From positions 2,872,501-2,936,500 of the forward strand of contig JAQPZY010001628.1 in the NCBI GenBank assembly GCA_029931535.1: DNA of 64,000 nt. The letters are read 5' to 3'. Positions 33,201 through 45,381 of the stretch are shown here, piece by piece. A model generated the notes under the pieces. It saw only the letters and a list, made by a program, of their open reading frames with translations, did no database searches and was not told the DNA's origin. The position numbers and the translations under genes were made by a program. The stretch comes from Margaritifera margaritifera. Taxonomy: Eukaryota > Mollusca > Bivalvia > Unionida > Margaritiferidae. The first letter of the stretch is position 1, and every line of letters begins with the position of its first letter.

Positions 33201-33527
33201 TTTTGGATTGAGGTAAAGTTTTAAGCCATACAAATATTTTGGATATGAGCTATTGATTGAAGTAAAGTTTTAAGTCATACAAATATTTTGGATAGGAGTT
33301 ATTGATTGAGGTAAAGTTTTAAGCCATACACATATTTTGGATAGGAATTATTGATTGAGGTAAAGTTTTATGCCACACACATATTTGGATAGGAGTTATT
33401 GATTGAGGTAAAGTTTTATGCCACACACATATTTGGATAGGAGTTATTGATTGAGGTAAAGTTTTATGCCATACACATATTTTGGATAGGAGTTATTGAT
33501 TGAGGTAAAGTTTGAAGCCATACAAAT
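33201..33527. repeat. 49 bp minisatellite, about 7 copies
   Basis: The unit is TTGATTGAGGTAAAGTTTTA followed by AGCCATACAAATATTTTGG and ATAGGAGTTA. It begins about 240 bases after the NOL4-like stop codon, so it is probably transcribed in the 3' UTR. Confidence 0.9.
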
Positions 33528-34358
33528 GACTTATAAACTTTCAGTGAGAATGTCATTGTATTGTAAAAATTCTTCACCTCAATATGAACTTCATAGGACC
33601 TTGCAGTCAATGTCAGGTGTTCAAGACATTATGAAAGCATATTCCACATATTTCACAGCATTCCCTATAATATTCCTTAACCCATAAGTTTATATTTTAG
33701 CATTTTTTATGAATTTGTTTGATTTTTGAATGAGTATCATTCCATCAGAAAGAAAAAATTCCCATTGATTGTTAGACATGCCATTCCTTACTTTTGCTCT
33801 CTTTTTTAAAATTGAAATTGTTTTGTTATCAGGATCACATTCCAGTCATTTCAAACTTATAATTTCATGTAACTTTTCATTACTTTTCATTACTTTTCAA
33901 CTCCGTTTCCTGTTTCTTCAATTTGCTTGGAATCTCATGTGTGTTGTGTTTTTTCTTTGTGTAAATTTCATTTAAAAATTCGAATACAATGGCAGCATTT
34001 TCTGTAAGTTATTATTTGTTGAATGAATACATCACTTTCTTTTCTTGGGTTCCATGTCAATGTTTGAGATAACCCAGCCTAGACAATATCGTAGATCTAG
34101 TCCAAGAAAGAAATAATGCTATTTTGCATTGGATCTTTCATGTTGAATTTACCCGACATCTGTCATAAATACCATATCTACGTATATCTAACAAATCCAA
34201 ACTCACACAACATGAAGCTGGATATGATAGTACATCCTTAGCTTGCAGATTAGGGTCCTCACTGATTGCTGTATAGTGGTCCCTCATTATATGGCACCTT
34301 AGTATAATGTGGTCCCTTTTAAAACACAGGTATGGTCATGAATCCCATTATATTATGT

Positions 34359-34577
34359 ACCGTCTCTACTCTCTTATAAACCGATACAAACTGCAAACTG
34401 CATAAACCCAGATCTGCCGTCGCATAATGCAATGGCAGATTTGGGTCAATGCAGTTTGTAAGGACTAATCAGTAGAACAAACAACATAGATCCTGATCTG
34501 CTGGCGCATAATGTGATGGCAGATCAGGGTCTATATTGTTTGCATTTGGACCCAGATTATATGTGAGTATATACGGT
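34359..34577. mobile_element. Two-hairpin MITE, copy 4
   Basis: The ends are ACCGTCTCTACTCTC and GTGAGTATATACGGT. Both hairpins are well preserved and in the same order as copy 2. Confidence 0.85.
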
Positions 34578-35299
34578 AATAGTTAAACACTATGTATGAT
34601 GTGACCCTTATAAGGCAACCTCACATATAATATGGTACACATTATGGCTCCCTTGAATAGTGTTATAATGAGGTATTGCATGTGATCCTTTTAAGGCAAC
34701 CTTACATATAATATGGTACAAATTATGGCTCCCTTGAACAGTATTATAATGAGGTGTTACTGTACTTTAGAATTATGCTATGACAGATCTGTGTCAATAC
34801 TGCTTGGTTTGGTGGGTGGGTGTTATTTATGGGTACAAGGGAGAGTTCAGTGCTTATGCACAATAACATATTGAGCCATCCAGAGCATAAAGGTGCTTAT
34901 TGATGAAAAGATCAAATTTATATCTTCTAATGATTATGATTGATTTTACAAAACGGTTGCTGAATTTATGATTTTTAAAGTAATTTTCTAATACTCCATC
35001 TTTGAAACTTATATTTTATCATTTGTCAGAAACAGTTATTTTGAATGAAAATTATAACATGATATTTTAGGTCATCATCAAGTTCATTATGTTTTGAGTC
35101 TGATATGACTTTAAGGTTTGGCTGTCTATGATGTACCCCAGTATTAGGTAACATCACCTATTACATGGTACAAACTTACTATCTCTTTTTTTAGTAGAAG
35201 AACACATTAGAAGTATTCATTACAATACCCCTCATTATAACGCTGTCTACAGGAGCCATCGAGTATACTGCCTTATAGTGAGACCACCTTATAATGATT

Positions 35300-35545
35300 T
35301 GGTTGTTATGGGTTTAACGCCATTTTTCAGCACATGATAGGCTATACATGGTGGCCAGTATATTTGGTGGAGGAAGAACCCGAGAAAACCCTGGGAAGAA
35401 CCACTGTCCCACGGGAAGCTACTGGGAAGCTTTCTCACATACCCACTTTGGCTGAGCCAGAGACTCAAACCCATGTGGACAGAAGTGAGATGTCAGTGAT
35501 CTGTCAAGGCGAGCGCCTTAGACCACTCGACCACATGAAGTACAT
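35300..35545 (-). mobile_element. tRNA-derived SINE
   Basis: On the minus strand it has an A box TGGTCGAGTGG (35523-35533, reverse), a Leu/Ser-tRNA-like TCTAAGGCGCTCG continuation and a weak B box GGTTTGAGTCT (35461-35471, reverse). The 3' part contains the inverse of GAGAAAACCCTGGGAAGAAC. Confidence 0.65.
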
Positions 35546-36532
35546 GAGATAATTAATAATAATGTCATGAAATGGGATCATGACAATACTTGCCTTCTAA
35601 CAGGAACCATGTTATAATGAAGGGCCTTATAGTGAAGGAGCACTGTACTATTTATATTTATCACCATATTATCATTCCATACTATTGAATCTCTTTTATT
35701 CAAGACTCATTCCTCCAGATAATGGACCCCTTTTAACATCACTGGCAGCCATATTGGTGGGCTGCTGGCAGATTTAACTGTTAATTATTTAAGGTGTATG
35801 GTAGTTAAAGTACATTCTTTGAATATAACATGTAATTAAATGTAATCTTGCCACAGTACCATGTACATTGAAAATCAGCCTTACCATTGGTATACAGCAA
35901 TCTCAATTTAAATGAACAATGTCTCAATATATTTGTGATAATTATATAATTTATTACTATACCTTCATGTCATTTAAATATAGTTATTGTTTAGCTTTAT
36001 TTATATATACTTTGATGTAGAAAGTAAATTTTAACATTGTATTTATCATTGACTGAAAACAGTATAATATGTTAATATCTCAACAGCCCTTTGTGCCTAC
36101 ATATTTTTCCTATCTAAGAATTGCTTATTTGCAAATGTGTAATGAAACTGATTGGTCTTTGTTTCATGTACAGAAAATAGGAAGTGAATAGATGTATATA
36201 TTTATTAGTGAAGTTATTGGTATATTTTTCTTTAATTTTTTTTGTGTGTTTTAGAATAGGTTATATATAAGTACATCTGTTCCTAACCTTGTTTCATATT
36301 ATACTCAAGTACCATTGAATGTTAAAAACATTTCCTATTTAATACTGTGTATACTATTTTCTATACTGAAATCTGAAAGTGAGTAGAATTAAATTTGCCT
36401 AATATAATTGCAAGATTGATTTCATCTTATTGGCAGTAAAAATGTTTGAGAAAATATTTGTATTCTGCAATTAGAATAACATTAATCTTCATAAATATTT
36501 CACAAAAGAATACTAATTATGTAATATTCTAC

Positions 36533-36705
36533 AGAACCAGGGTGCCTTAGTGGTTAAGGCATTGGACATGTGACCAGAAGGGTGCAGGTTCAATTCCCAA
36601 TATCAGATCAACCTGGGTCGGCTACCGTGATAAGTTGTTGAGACATGCATTGTACTCTATGATATAACCTTCAGTGTGTTGATGTTCTGTAAACACCCAA
36701 AACAC
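36533..36705 (+). mobile_element. tRNA-derived SINE with intact 13 bp target duplication
   Basis: It is flanked by perfect direct repeats TGTAATATTCTAC at 36520-36532 and 36706-36718. The head is tRNA-like (TTAGTGGTTAAGGCATTGG, then B box GGTTCAATTCC), followed by a ~100 bp body ending AACACCCAAAACAC. The intact target duplication indicates a relatively young insertion by a LINE machinery. Confidence 0.8.
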
Positions 36706-36718
36706 TGTAATATTCTAC

Positions 36719-37021
36719 TATACGCTAGTCATTATATATTCTTATGATCTAGTCAGTGTACTTTACGCTAGTCATTATATATTCTTATGATCTAGTCAGT
36801 GTACTTTACGCTAGTCATTATATATTCTTATGATCTAGTCAGTGTACTTTACGCTAGTCATTATATATTCTTATGATCTAGTCAGTGTACTGTACGCTAG
36901 TCATTATATATTCTTATGATCTAGTCAGTGTACTTTACACTAGTCATTATATATTCTTATGATCTAGTCAGTGTACTGTACGCTAGTCATTATATATTCT
37001 TATGATCTAGTCAGTGTACTT
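36719..37021. repeat. 43 bp minisatellite, 7 copies
   Basis: The unit is TACGCTAGTCATTATATATT followed by CTTATGATCTAGTCAGTGTA. Units are almost identical. The array begins at the first base after the SINE target duplication. Confidence 0.95.
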
Positions 37022-38186
37022 TTTTGCAATAAAAACCAACCCTAAATGCTTACTTTATATATGCTAATATTTTATAATTGAGAGTAATTCAAGTTGGGAT
37101 TGGTGTGTACATTTTATTGGCATGTTCAGATTGTTAGCTTTTTCTTAGCTGTCTGTCAGCACTGAATATGATGAAAATTCCTTTTTGCATTATATAGCTT
37201 CATGTCATTCTATAAATGCACTTTTGGACATGTATCTTTTCCTTGGCACAATGTGTACAAGATGGCAAAAGATCTTTCTTTGTCCAGTTGAACTATTTGG
37301 ACACTGGGCATTATATGTATAGTTTTATACTAAGGACTAACACAAATAATGAAGGTGGAGTGGTCTAAGAGAAGGGTCTAATATAGTCAATTTTCATAAC
37401 AATGACCAAGCTGGCTTCCAGTCATTTTTGGTTTTGTAACGAATCTATTGTTCTTAGGGTTATGCCTTTAATATAGTAGATTTACCTCCCTTGTCTTATC
37501 ATTGTCAAACAAAGTCTTTGTAAATGAGAAGAATGAATAAAAAATAAACATCTATACTTCATATCTAGTACACATCCTAACACAGTCTTTGTGAAGAGTT
37601 ATATATAAAGAAAATATGGATGTTGCAAAAAAATACTCTTAGAGGTGGCAGCTGAATATTTACAGCTGTAAGATCAAATTTACCATTGAACATGTTTGTT
37701 CCCATCATTTTTCTGTCAGAACACAAATAATCTGTTGTAATGAATGTCATTTTAAGGAGAGTTGATTGTACAACAACAGTAAATTAATGTCTCTTTGTTT
37801 TGTTTTTTTTTAAAAACTGGGTTTTATTGTAATCTTGCATATAAATATATCACACTAACCAAAAGTTGCACAAATTTGATATCGATTACTAGAAGATATA
37901 AATGATTTAGCAAAAAGTCAGAATAGGGTTTGTTCTAATAGTAATATTCAAATCAATGCTTACTCTGATAATATGTCTCGACACATTTTAATGCTATAAC
38001 CATATAATCTAAAAACTTCTCTGTACAAATGTGTAGAAATGTACATTTCTAAGATAAAAATAAGAAATATTTGGAATTTTTTTTTCTTTTTCAAAAGATA
38101 TTTTTGTATACTCAGAAATGGTTGTGCATATACTAAGCAAAGCACAGATGTTTAAAATTTAATATTATTACATTATGTGAAGTTTT

Positions 38187-38519
38187 ACTTTGTAAGGTAT
38201 GTGCTAAGAATTAGGTACTTTATAAAGTATATGCTAAGAATTAGGTACTTTATAAGGTATGTGCTAAGAATTAGGTACTTTATAAAGTATATGCTAAGAA
38301 TGAGGTACTTTATAAGGTATGTGCTAAGAATTAGGTACTTTATAAAGTATATGCTAGAATTAGGTACTTTATAAGGTATGTGCTAAGAATTAGGTACTTT
38401 ATAAGGTATGTGTGAAGAATTAGGTACTTTGTAAGGTATGTGCAAAGAATTAGGTACTTTAAAAGGTATGTGCTAAGAATTAGGTACTTTATAAAGTATA
38501 TGCTAAGAATTAGGTACCT
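38187..38519. repeat. 30 bp minisatellite, 11 copies
   Basis: The unit is GTATATGCTAAGAATTAGGT plus ACTTTATAAA. GTATATG and GTATGTG versions alternate over the first six units, giving a 60 bp higher-order period. Confidence 0.95.
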
Positions 38520-38840
38520 TTCAGAATTTACAGATCATTCTATAAAATGCATTTCTCATTTTCGAATACACACAAATTGTCAAAATTTATTATGTGACAA
38601 AGGGCTTATAAATGATATATGTAAAATCTTATTTTTTTCTCTCTGTAGATAAAAGGTTTATGCCATGTATTTAATGACAGATTAAAAGGATGTTTGACCT
38701 TTCAATCAACACTAGAATGCTCAATGCCTAAAATGAGTTATCTTCACAACGTACATAGAGACTATTTTAATTACCTAGAAACAGAAATTATTGTTGATTT
38801 TACAAACATTAATTAGTATTCTAATGCATGTGCAATACCT

Positions 38841-39059
38841 ACCATATATACTCGCATATAATTCTAGTCCAAATGCAAACAACATAGACCCTGATCTGCT
38901 GTCGCATAATGTGCAAGCAGATCAATGTTTATGTTGATTGTTCTACTGATTAGTCCTTACAAACTGCATAGACCCAGATCTGCCGGCTCATTATGCGATG
39001 GCAGATCTGGGTCTATGCAGTTTGCAGTTGGTATAGGATTATACGTGAGTACATACGGT
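38841..39059. mobile_element. Two-hairpin MITE, copy 5 (opposite orientation)
   Basis: The ends are ACCATATATACTCGC and GTGAGTACATACGGT. Hairpin B comes first and hairpin A second, so it is inverted relative to copies 2 and 4. Both hairpins are strong. Confidence 0.85.
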
Positions 39060-39433
39060 AGTAATTAAGCCAAAAATATCATTTAAGTCTTGCAAAATGA
39101 GACAGTTATTTTTCACTTTTAAAAGTAGCTTTGGAGTGGGTAGTCAGATAAAATATTTATAAAAAATTGAACCATGTTTAGAGTTATAAACATCTCATTA
39201 CTGTGCTCATTTACTTCTTTTGTTGATTATTTGTAATATTTGAGTACGAATGTTGTTTATTTGCTGTATTCTTCATTGGCTGTTGTGTTTTGTTTGTTTC
39301 TCAGGTGAAGTAATAGGTTTATCAGCATGATGTACTTTTATTCTCCAGTGAGTCAGAAGACTAATTGAGAGTGCATTATGTAACATAAAATAAGTGGTAG
39401 TTTTACCAGCTTCCATGATAAGTCAGACATTTG

Positions 39434-39737
39434 CCATATATACTTGCTTTTAAGTCAGGTCCAAGTGCAAACTGCATAGACTCAGATCTGCCATTGCATA
39501 ATGTGCAAGCAGATCTGGGTCTATGCAATTTTGTTAGGAGTAATCAGTAGAACAAACAACATAGACCCTGATCTGCCATCACATACTGTGCAAGCAGATC
39601 TGGGTCTATGCAGTTTTGTTAGGAGTAATCAGCTAACCAAACAACATAGACCCTAATCTGCTGGTGCAATATGTGACAGCAGATCAGCATCTATGTTGTT
39701 TGCAGTTGGACCTGACTTACAAGTAAGTACATATGGT
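39434..39737. mobile_element. Two-hairpin MITE, copy 6 (with an extra hairpin unit)
   Basis: The ends are CCATATATACTTGC and AAGTACATATGGT. It is ~85 bp longer than other copies because an internal segment ending TTTTGTTAGGAGTAATCAG is duplicated (39524-39545 and 39610-39631). Confidence 0.8.
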
Positions 39738-40345
39738 ATATGTACTTGTATGCATTACTATTTAGCAGATTTCTTGTCCAAGGTTAATATGTATAGGGTT
39801 TAATGGCACATCAACACTATACCTTCTATATAGTGCCAATTAAAAGTTAAATTTTAAAAATGTAAAGTTAAAATATTGCAAAATAACTATAGGAAGATAA
39901 ATCCTTCCAAATAAACTTAAATATATAGTGCTGCAATATAAGTATAGTTCTGGCTGTACTTAGGTGCATTTTCTGTGAAAGATGTATCACTCACTGTATG
40001 ATGACAAAGTTTTTATTTTGTAAAAAGACAGGTCTTTTGTTTCATATCTTTGACATCTTTGTTTTATATTTTTGTCTAAATTTAATAATTTATACTATTT
40101 TCACATAAAGTTACAATGTGTAGAAGTTTTCGTTTTTAGTTATATGTTAGTTTTTGTTTTGTTTTGTTTTGTTTTCAGTATTATTTTTTTTTTAGTTGTG
40201 GATATTGTAGTATGGTTCTGTTTTGTGGAATCGCAGATATTAAGTGCAATATGTAGAAGAACTGGTCATTCCTTTCTGTGGACACAAATGGAGGGTATTT
40301 ATTTGTTTGAGATATAAGATATCTACTATTTATGAATAAAGATGT

Positions 40346-40920
40346 TTAATGAACTTCATCTTCTTGCTCTTTTCTTTCTCTCTTACATATCGTCAAGTCC
40401 GCAATAATTGCCAGAAAGGATTCAGCTCTATGTCAAGTATTTGTAATCAGATTGGTTTACAAATATATTTTAATTATCCAAAATGAAAATAGGGTTAGGC
40501 CACAAGTTCTTCCAACCTGGTATTGACTTTTCCCTTACATATATGAAATACAAAACACAAAACATATGGCAGCACATTTCACCAAGAGAAAGAGATAGCG
40601 AGGTCAAATCAAAATCAAATGTTAATTCAGATAAGCATAAATATGTTTATATTGTTACACAATTGTAATTATTTTCTACACAGAAGGTTAGATTTACATA
40701 TCTATCTATTTTATTTAAATATCGTCTTGTGAGTATTATGTGTTTGTACACATCAGTACTCTATTAGTGTACAGATAAAAGTCACTGAGAGAAAAGATAA
40801 TGATTGTACAGTATTGATAGGACAGTGTTGTCAAATGTTAATAAAGGGATTTACAGATAAAAACAGTGTTTAGGGGTCTAAATTCTGTAAAAGTTCAATT
40901 TACAAACCTCCTGCTTGAAA
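40346..40920. other. Non-coding stretch
   Basis: Nothing recognisable. Confidence 0.4.
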
Positions 40921-41345
40921 AGATTCAGAAAAGGAAGTGTAACAATTCTCATGTGGAGTCTGTTTAACTGCACAGCAGTCAAAGAAAGTGTAACAATTTC
41001 TGTTGGGTGTGTGTTCCACTGGATGATGGATAAAGGAAAAAGATTCAGGTCAGGAAGTGTAACAATTCCTGTTGGGAGTCTGTTCCACTGCACAGCAGTC
41101 AAAGAAAGTGTAACAATTCCAATCAGGAGTGTGACCCACTGGATGATGGATAAAGGAAAAAGATTCAGGTAAGGAAGTGTAACAATTCCAATCAGGAGTC
41201 TGACCCACTGGATGATGGATAAAGGAAAAAGATTCAGGTAAGGAAGTGTAACAATTCCAATCAGGAGTCTGACCCACTGGATGATGGATAAAGGAAAAAG
41301 ATTCAGGTAAGGAAGTGTAACAATTCCCATTGGGCGCCTGTTCCA
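40921..41345. repeat. ~69 bp minisatellite, about 6 copies
   Basis: The unit contains GGATGATGGATAAAGGAAAA, AGGAAGTGTAACAATTCC and GGAGTCTGACCCACT. The first two units are truncated variants around CACAGCAGTCAAAG. Confidence 0.9.
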
Positions 41346-41439
41346 CTGCTAGAGATATGATGGAAAGGGTATTGCAACTAAATATGGTAAATTTTGTAAA
41401 ACATTGTAAGTCTTACATCAGCACACCTGTGTTTCAAAG

Positions 41440-44400
41440 ATCTCCAACCTTGGTTAGCTAACATTTATTTAACATTGTCATAGGGTATTTGTTCTTGATT
41501 CATCTGGCAGCCCTGTGTGTGTTCCGTTGTGCATAAGGGTTCCAGACAGAAGAATACTTGCCTGAAGGCTTCTACCATTGTCTTGTAAGCCTTTACATTA
41601 AACAATACATGCTTTGTTTTAATGTTGTGCCTAAACACAGTGTAATATTTGCACTTTTGAAGTCACCATCAATATGTTAGTTTCATGTGAGACCTTTGCC
41701 AATATATAAACCTAGGTATTTAGCACTATAAACAGTTTCTAGGACCTGACCATGCAGAGAATATTTTTGTCTAATGGGATGTTTGGATCTAGAAATGTAT
41801 AGGACTTGGCAATTACCTGGGTTAAATTCTATTTCCTATTCCTTTTCCCATAATAGTAGATTATCTAGATCTGTTTGGCTTTGGCACTGTCCTTGTACAT
41901 TACAAACGGTCAGGTAAACTGCTGTATCATCTGCAAAAAGTTTGATATGAGATAGTATATTTTCAGGCAGGTCATTTATGTATAGCACGAAGAGAATAGA
42001 AAAGAGAGCCATGTGGAACCCCATATGTTACAGATACCCCATATGTAACAGATACCCCATATGTTACGGATACCCCATATGTAACGGATACCCCATATGT
42101 TACGGATACCCCATATGTAACGGATACCCCATATGGTACGGATACCACGTATTAACGGATACCCCATATGTAATGGATACCCCATATGTTACGGATTCCC
42201 CATATGTAATGGATACCCCATATGTAATGGATACCCATATGTAATGGATACCCCATATGTTACGGATACCCCATATGTAACAGATACCCCATATGTTACG
42301 GATACCCCATATGTTACGGATACCCCATATGTAACGGATACCCCATATGTTATGGATACCACATATGTAATGGATACCCCATATGTAATGGATACCCCAT
42401 ATGTTATGGATACCCCATATGTAATGGATACCCCATATGTTACGGATATCCTATATGTTATGGATACCCCATATGTTATGGGTACCCCATATGTAATGGA
42501 TACCCCATATGTAATGGATACCCCATATGTTATGGATACCCCATATGTAATGGATATCCCATATGTTATGGATACCACATATGTAATGGATACCCCATAT
42601 ATAATGGATACCCCATGTTGCGGATACCCCATATGTAATGGATACCCCATATGTTACAGATACCCCATATGTAATGGATACCCCATATGTAATGGATACC
42701 CCACATGTAATGGATACCCCATATATTATGGATACCCCATATGTAATAGATACCCCATATGTTACAGATGCCCCATATGTTACAGATACCCCATATGTAA
42801 CGGATACCACATATGTAACGGATACCCCATATGTTATGGATATCCCATATGTTATGGATACCCCATATGTAATGGATACCCCATATGTTACGGATACCCC
42901 ATATGTAACAGATGCCCCATATGTAATGGATACCCCATATGTAATGGATACCCCATATGTTACGGATACCACATATGTTACGGATACCACATATGTTATG
43001 GATACCCCATATGTAACAGATACCCCATATGTAATGGATACCTCATATGTTACGGATACCACATATGTTACGGATACCCCATATGTAATGCCCATATGTA
43101 ATGGATACCCCATATGTTACGGATATCCCATATGCTACAAATACCACATATGTTACAGATACCGCATAGGATCAGACTCCTTTAAGAGCAACACTTTGAG
43201 TGTGACCAGTAAAGAAGACTGATCCAGTTTAGGGTATTGCCTTGTACACCATGCTGATGGAGTTTGAAAAGGAGTTTAGGGTGGCTTTTTACTTTATCAA
43301 ATGCCTTACTGAAATCAAGAAGGATAAGGTGTGTTTGATGTCCCTGTGACTGCTTTCTGGCTATGTCCTACACTAATTGGATTAGCTACACCTTACATGA
43401 CCTTTTCTCTCAAACTCTGTACTGGAGGTCATATAGGACACTTTGGGAGTTAAAGTTTCTGATTTAAGGTTTGAGTCAAGTATATGTTCCATCACCTTGC
43501 TCAAAATGCATGTGAGAGTAATGGATCTGTAGTCAGCTGAGTCACTTTTAACTTCTTGAATAAGCAACTAACAGTAGCTTTAGTCCAGTATGTTGATATT
43601 TTGCCTGCTTTGATGGACTTTTTGGAAAATTATCAGAATAATTGGAGCTATTTCACATTGAAGCTGATTCAGTACAGTAGGTTTTAAGGCGTCTGGGCCA
43701 GCTGATTTGCCATGTTTAAAATTCTCCAAAATATTAAGGATGCCATTTAAGTCGGGACTAATATCTAACATAGAAGGGTACTTGCATTGTTATTCATGTG
43801 GTATGTTTTGTTGCTTAAATCAGGCCTATGATAGTATTTCATTTAATGTTACTTGGCAGAGCTGTTATAAATTTGAAGGTGAGGCTGGTGTCAAGACTGA
43901 GTGAAACTGACCTGTGAGTGCATTCACTTTATCACTGTTGCTTGTGTACAGACTTTTATCGTTCTTGTCACTTACCTGTGCACCTTTCATTGTTTTAGCC
44001 TGAATTGGAAAGACGAATGATGTCTTCAATATATTTATAAGACTGCTTGATCTTTAGCTAATTGAGATGCTTATATTTTATAAAATGTTGTCTTTCTTTA
44101 GTATTGCCAAATTTGCTCTGGAAAAGACACATATCTCTTTTCCTGTTCAATCTTTGGAGTTCTTGAGTTATCTAAGGTAAGTTTGTCTTGGAGCTGAGTT
44201 TTTTTGATGGCACAAATTTCGAAATTACTCGATTTACTTTATTTTTTAATTTATTTCAAAGTTCCTGTAGTGAGTTATGCTCTTGATTTCTTAATATAAT
44301 ACCTTTAGCTTCCTCCATATGTAATTTTAATCTTGCCCAATCAGGATTCCAATATGAGTGAGTTATTCAGAGGCAGCGTGCGGGCTTGAGGCGCCCGGAG

Positions 44401-45040
44401 GATCTTTAGTGGCGTCCTACTTCTCTATTTTGCTACAGAGAACAGTTTATATGTCAGATACCTCCCTCCCCTCCTAAAAATAACTTTGTGAATAATATTG
44501 CCCCTGTTAGACTAAGGTGAAGGTGAAATACTATGAAAATGTCAGCTGCAAAATAAACCCCAATGCTCCCGACTGCTCCTCTCCCCCCCCCCCCCCTCGC
44601 GCCTACACTGTAGTTACCGATACCGTCTTGCATACCTGGGGTTTAATGTCTATTTCATAGTAAACTCTGTTATGATTATTGATACATTGATACCAGGCAC
44701 AGTCTTAACAGGGATAACGAGAGTCTAGTTTGAGGTAAGGGAGATTTCAAGAGTGTTCTCATGCCTTGTAGGCTCAGCCAAAATTACGCGCCCACTCCAT
44801 TCATATTATTTATGATATATACGGTACTCTTACCAAATTGCCGCCCACTAGAAAGTGCCGCCTGGGGCCACCGGGGTTGGTTCTGCTCCCCCCCCCCCTG
44901 CTACGCCACTGGGCTCAGTGACCATTTGAATTAAGTTATAGTCACATAGGATGTTGACAAAGTCATCGTAAAGGAATGGATAACTGCAGCCAGTTTTAAT
45001 GCCAAACACATGATCTCCATCTCGATTAAATTTTGTGAAA
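41440..45040 (-). mobile_element. Decayed non-LTR retrotransposon (jockey/CR1-like), minus strand
   Basis: Minus-strand fragments follow the order of an APE-type LINE ORF2. An endonuclease end (GCSYPFLYDDFVNILCDYN, about 44915-45040) comes first, then linker segments (44000-44350). Next are reverse-transcriptase motifs SAGPDALKPTVLNQL (about 43700), YRSITLTCILSKVMEHIL (about 43530) and LILLDFSKAFDKV (43294-43329). GVPHGS stands at the edge of an 18 bp array. YINDLP and the catalytic FADD (41921-41943) follow, with thumb-region pieces to about 41440. Stops and frame changes are numerous, and short C-run-containing sequence interrupts 44350-44910. The element is dead. The jockey/CR1/L2 assignment rests on the motif wording and is approximate. 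Confidence 0.85.
42017..43170. repeat. 18 bp minisatellite inside a reverse-transcriptase relic, about 64 copies
   Basis: The unit is GGATACCCCATATGTTAC, with TAAC/TAAT/TTAT variants. Each unit carries a CATATG palindrome. Because 18 is a multiple of three, long frames stay open on both strands: minus VTYGVS, plus PYVTDT and PICNGY. It lies exactly where the RT motif GVPQGS would be expected. Confidence 0.97.
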
Positions 45041-45130
45041 AGTCTTTTATGTATATAGATATATGCTATACAAATAAGATAACATTCAATGAAACTTGTT
45101 CCATTACGCTCCATGCTACACATGATATAT

Positions 45131-45347
45131 ACTGTATGTACTCGCAAATAAGTCGGGTCCAATTGCAAACAACATAGACACAGATCTGCCGTCACATAAT
45201 AAATTGATAGATCAGGGTCAACATTGTTTGTTCTATTAATTAGTCCTTACAAACTGCATAGATACGATCTGTAAGTGCATTATGCGACGGCAGATCTGGG
45301 TCGATGTAGTTTGCAGATTGATCCCACTTACAAGCGAGTATAACGGT
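45131..45347. mobile_element. Two-hairpin MITE, copy 7
   Basis: The ends are ACTGTATGTACTCGC and GCGAGTATAACGGT. Hairpin B comes before A, as in copy 5. Both arms carry several substitutions. Confidence 0.8.
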
Positions 45348-45381
45348 ATACTATATGGCATACACACTATGATTGAGATAT

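Larger units (their letters stand above)
32965..40345. other. Probable long 3' UTR and/or downstream non-coding sequence of NOL4-like
   Basis: No further conserved exon follows the stop. Candidate polyadenylation hexamers AATAAA lie at 37028-37033, 37536-37541, 37543-37548 and 40335-40340; which one is used cannot be told. The stretch holds minisatellites, MITEs and SINEs annotated separately. Old repeats with CTTATAATGAGG-type phrases lie at 34270-34770 and 35225-35660. Confidence 0.4.

Noticed and set aside
42133..43222. Long ORFs on both strands (322, 220, 194 and 153 codons)
   Set aside because: The 18 bp unit is a multiple of three with no stop in several frames. There is no start context, splice site or non-repeat domain; the only coding history is the RT relic it interrupts.
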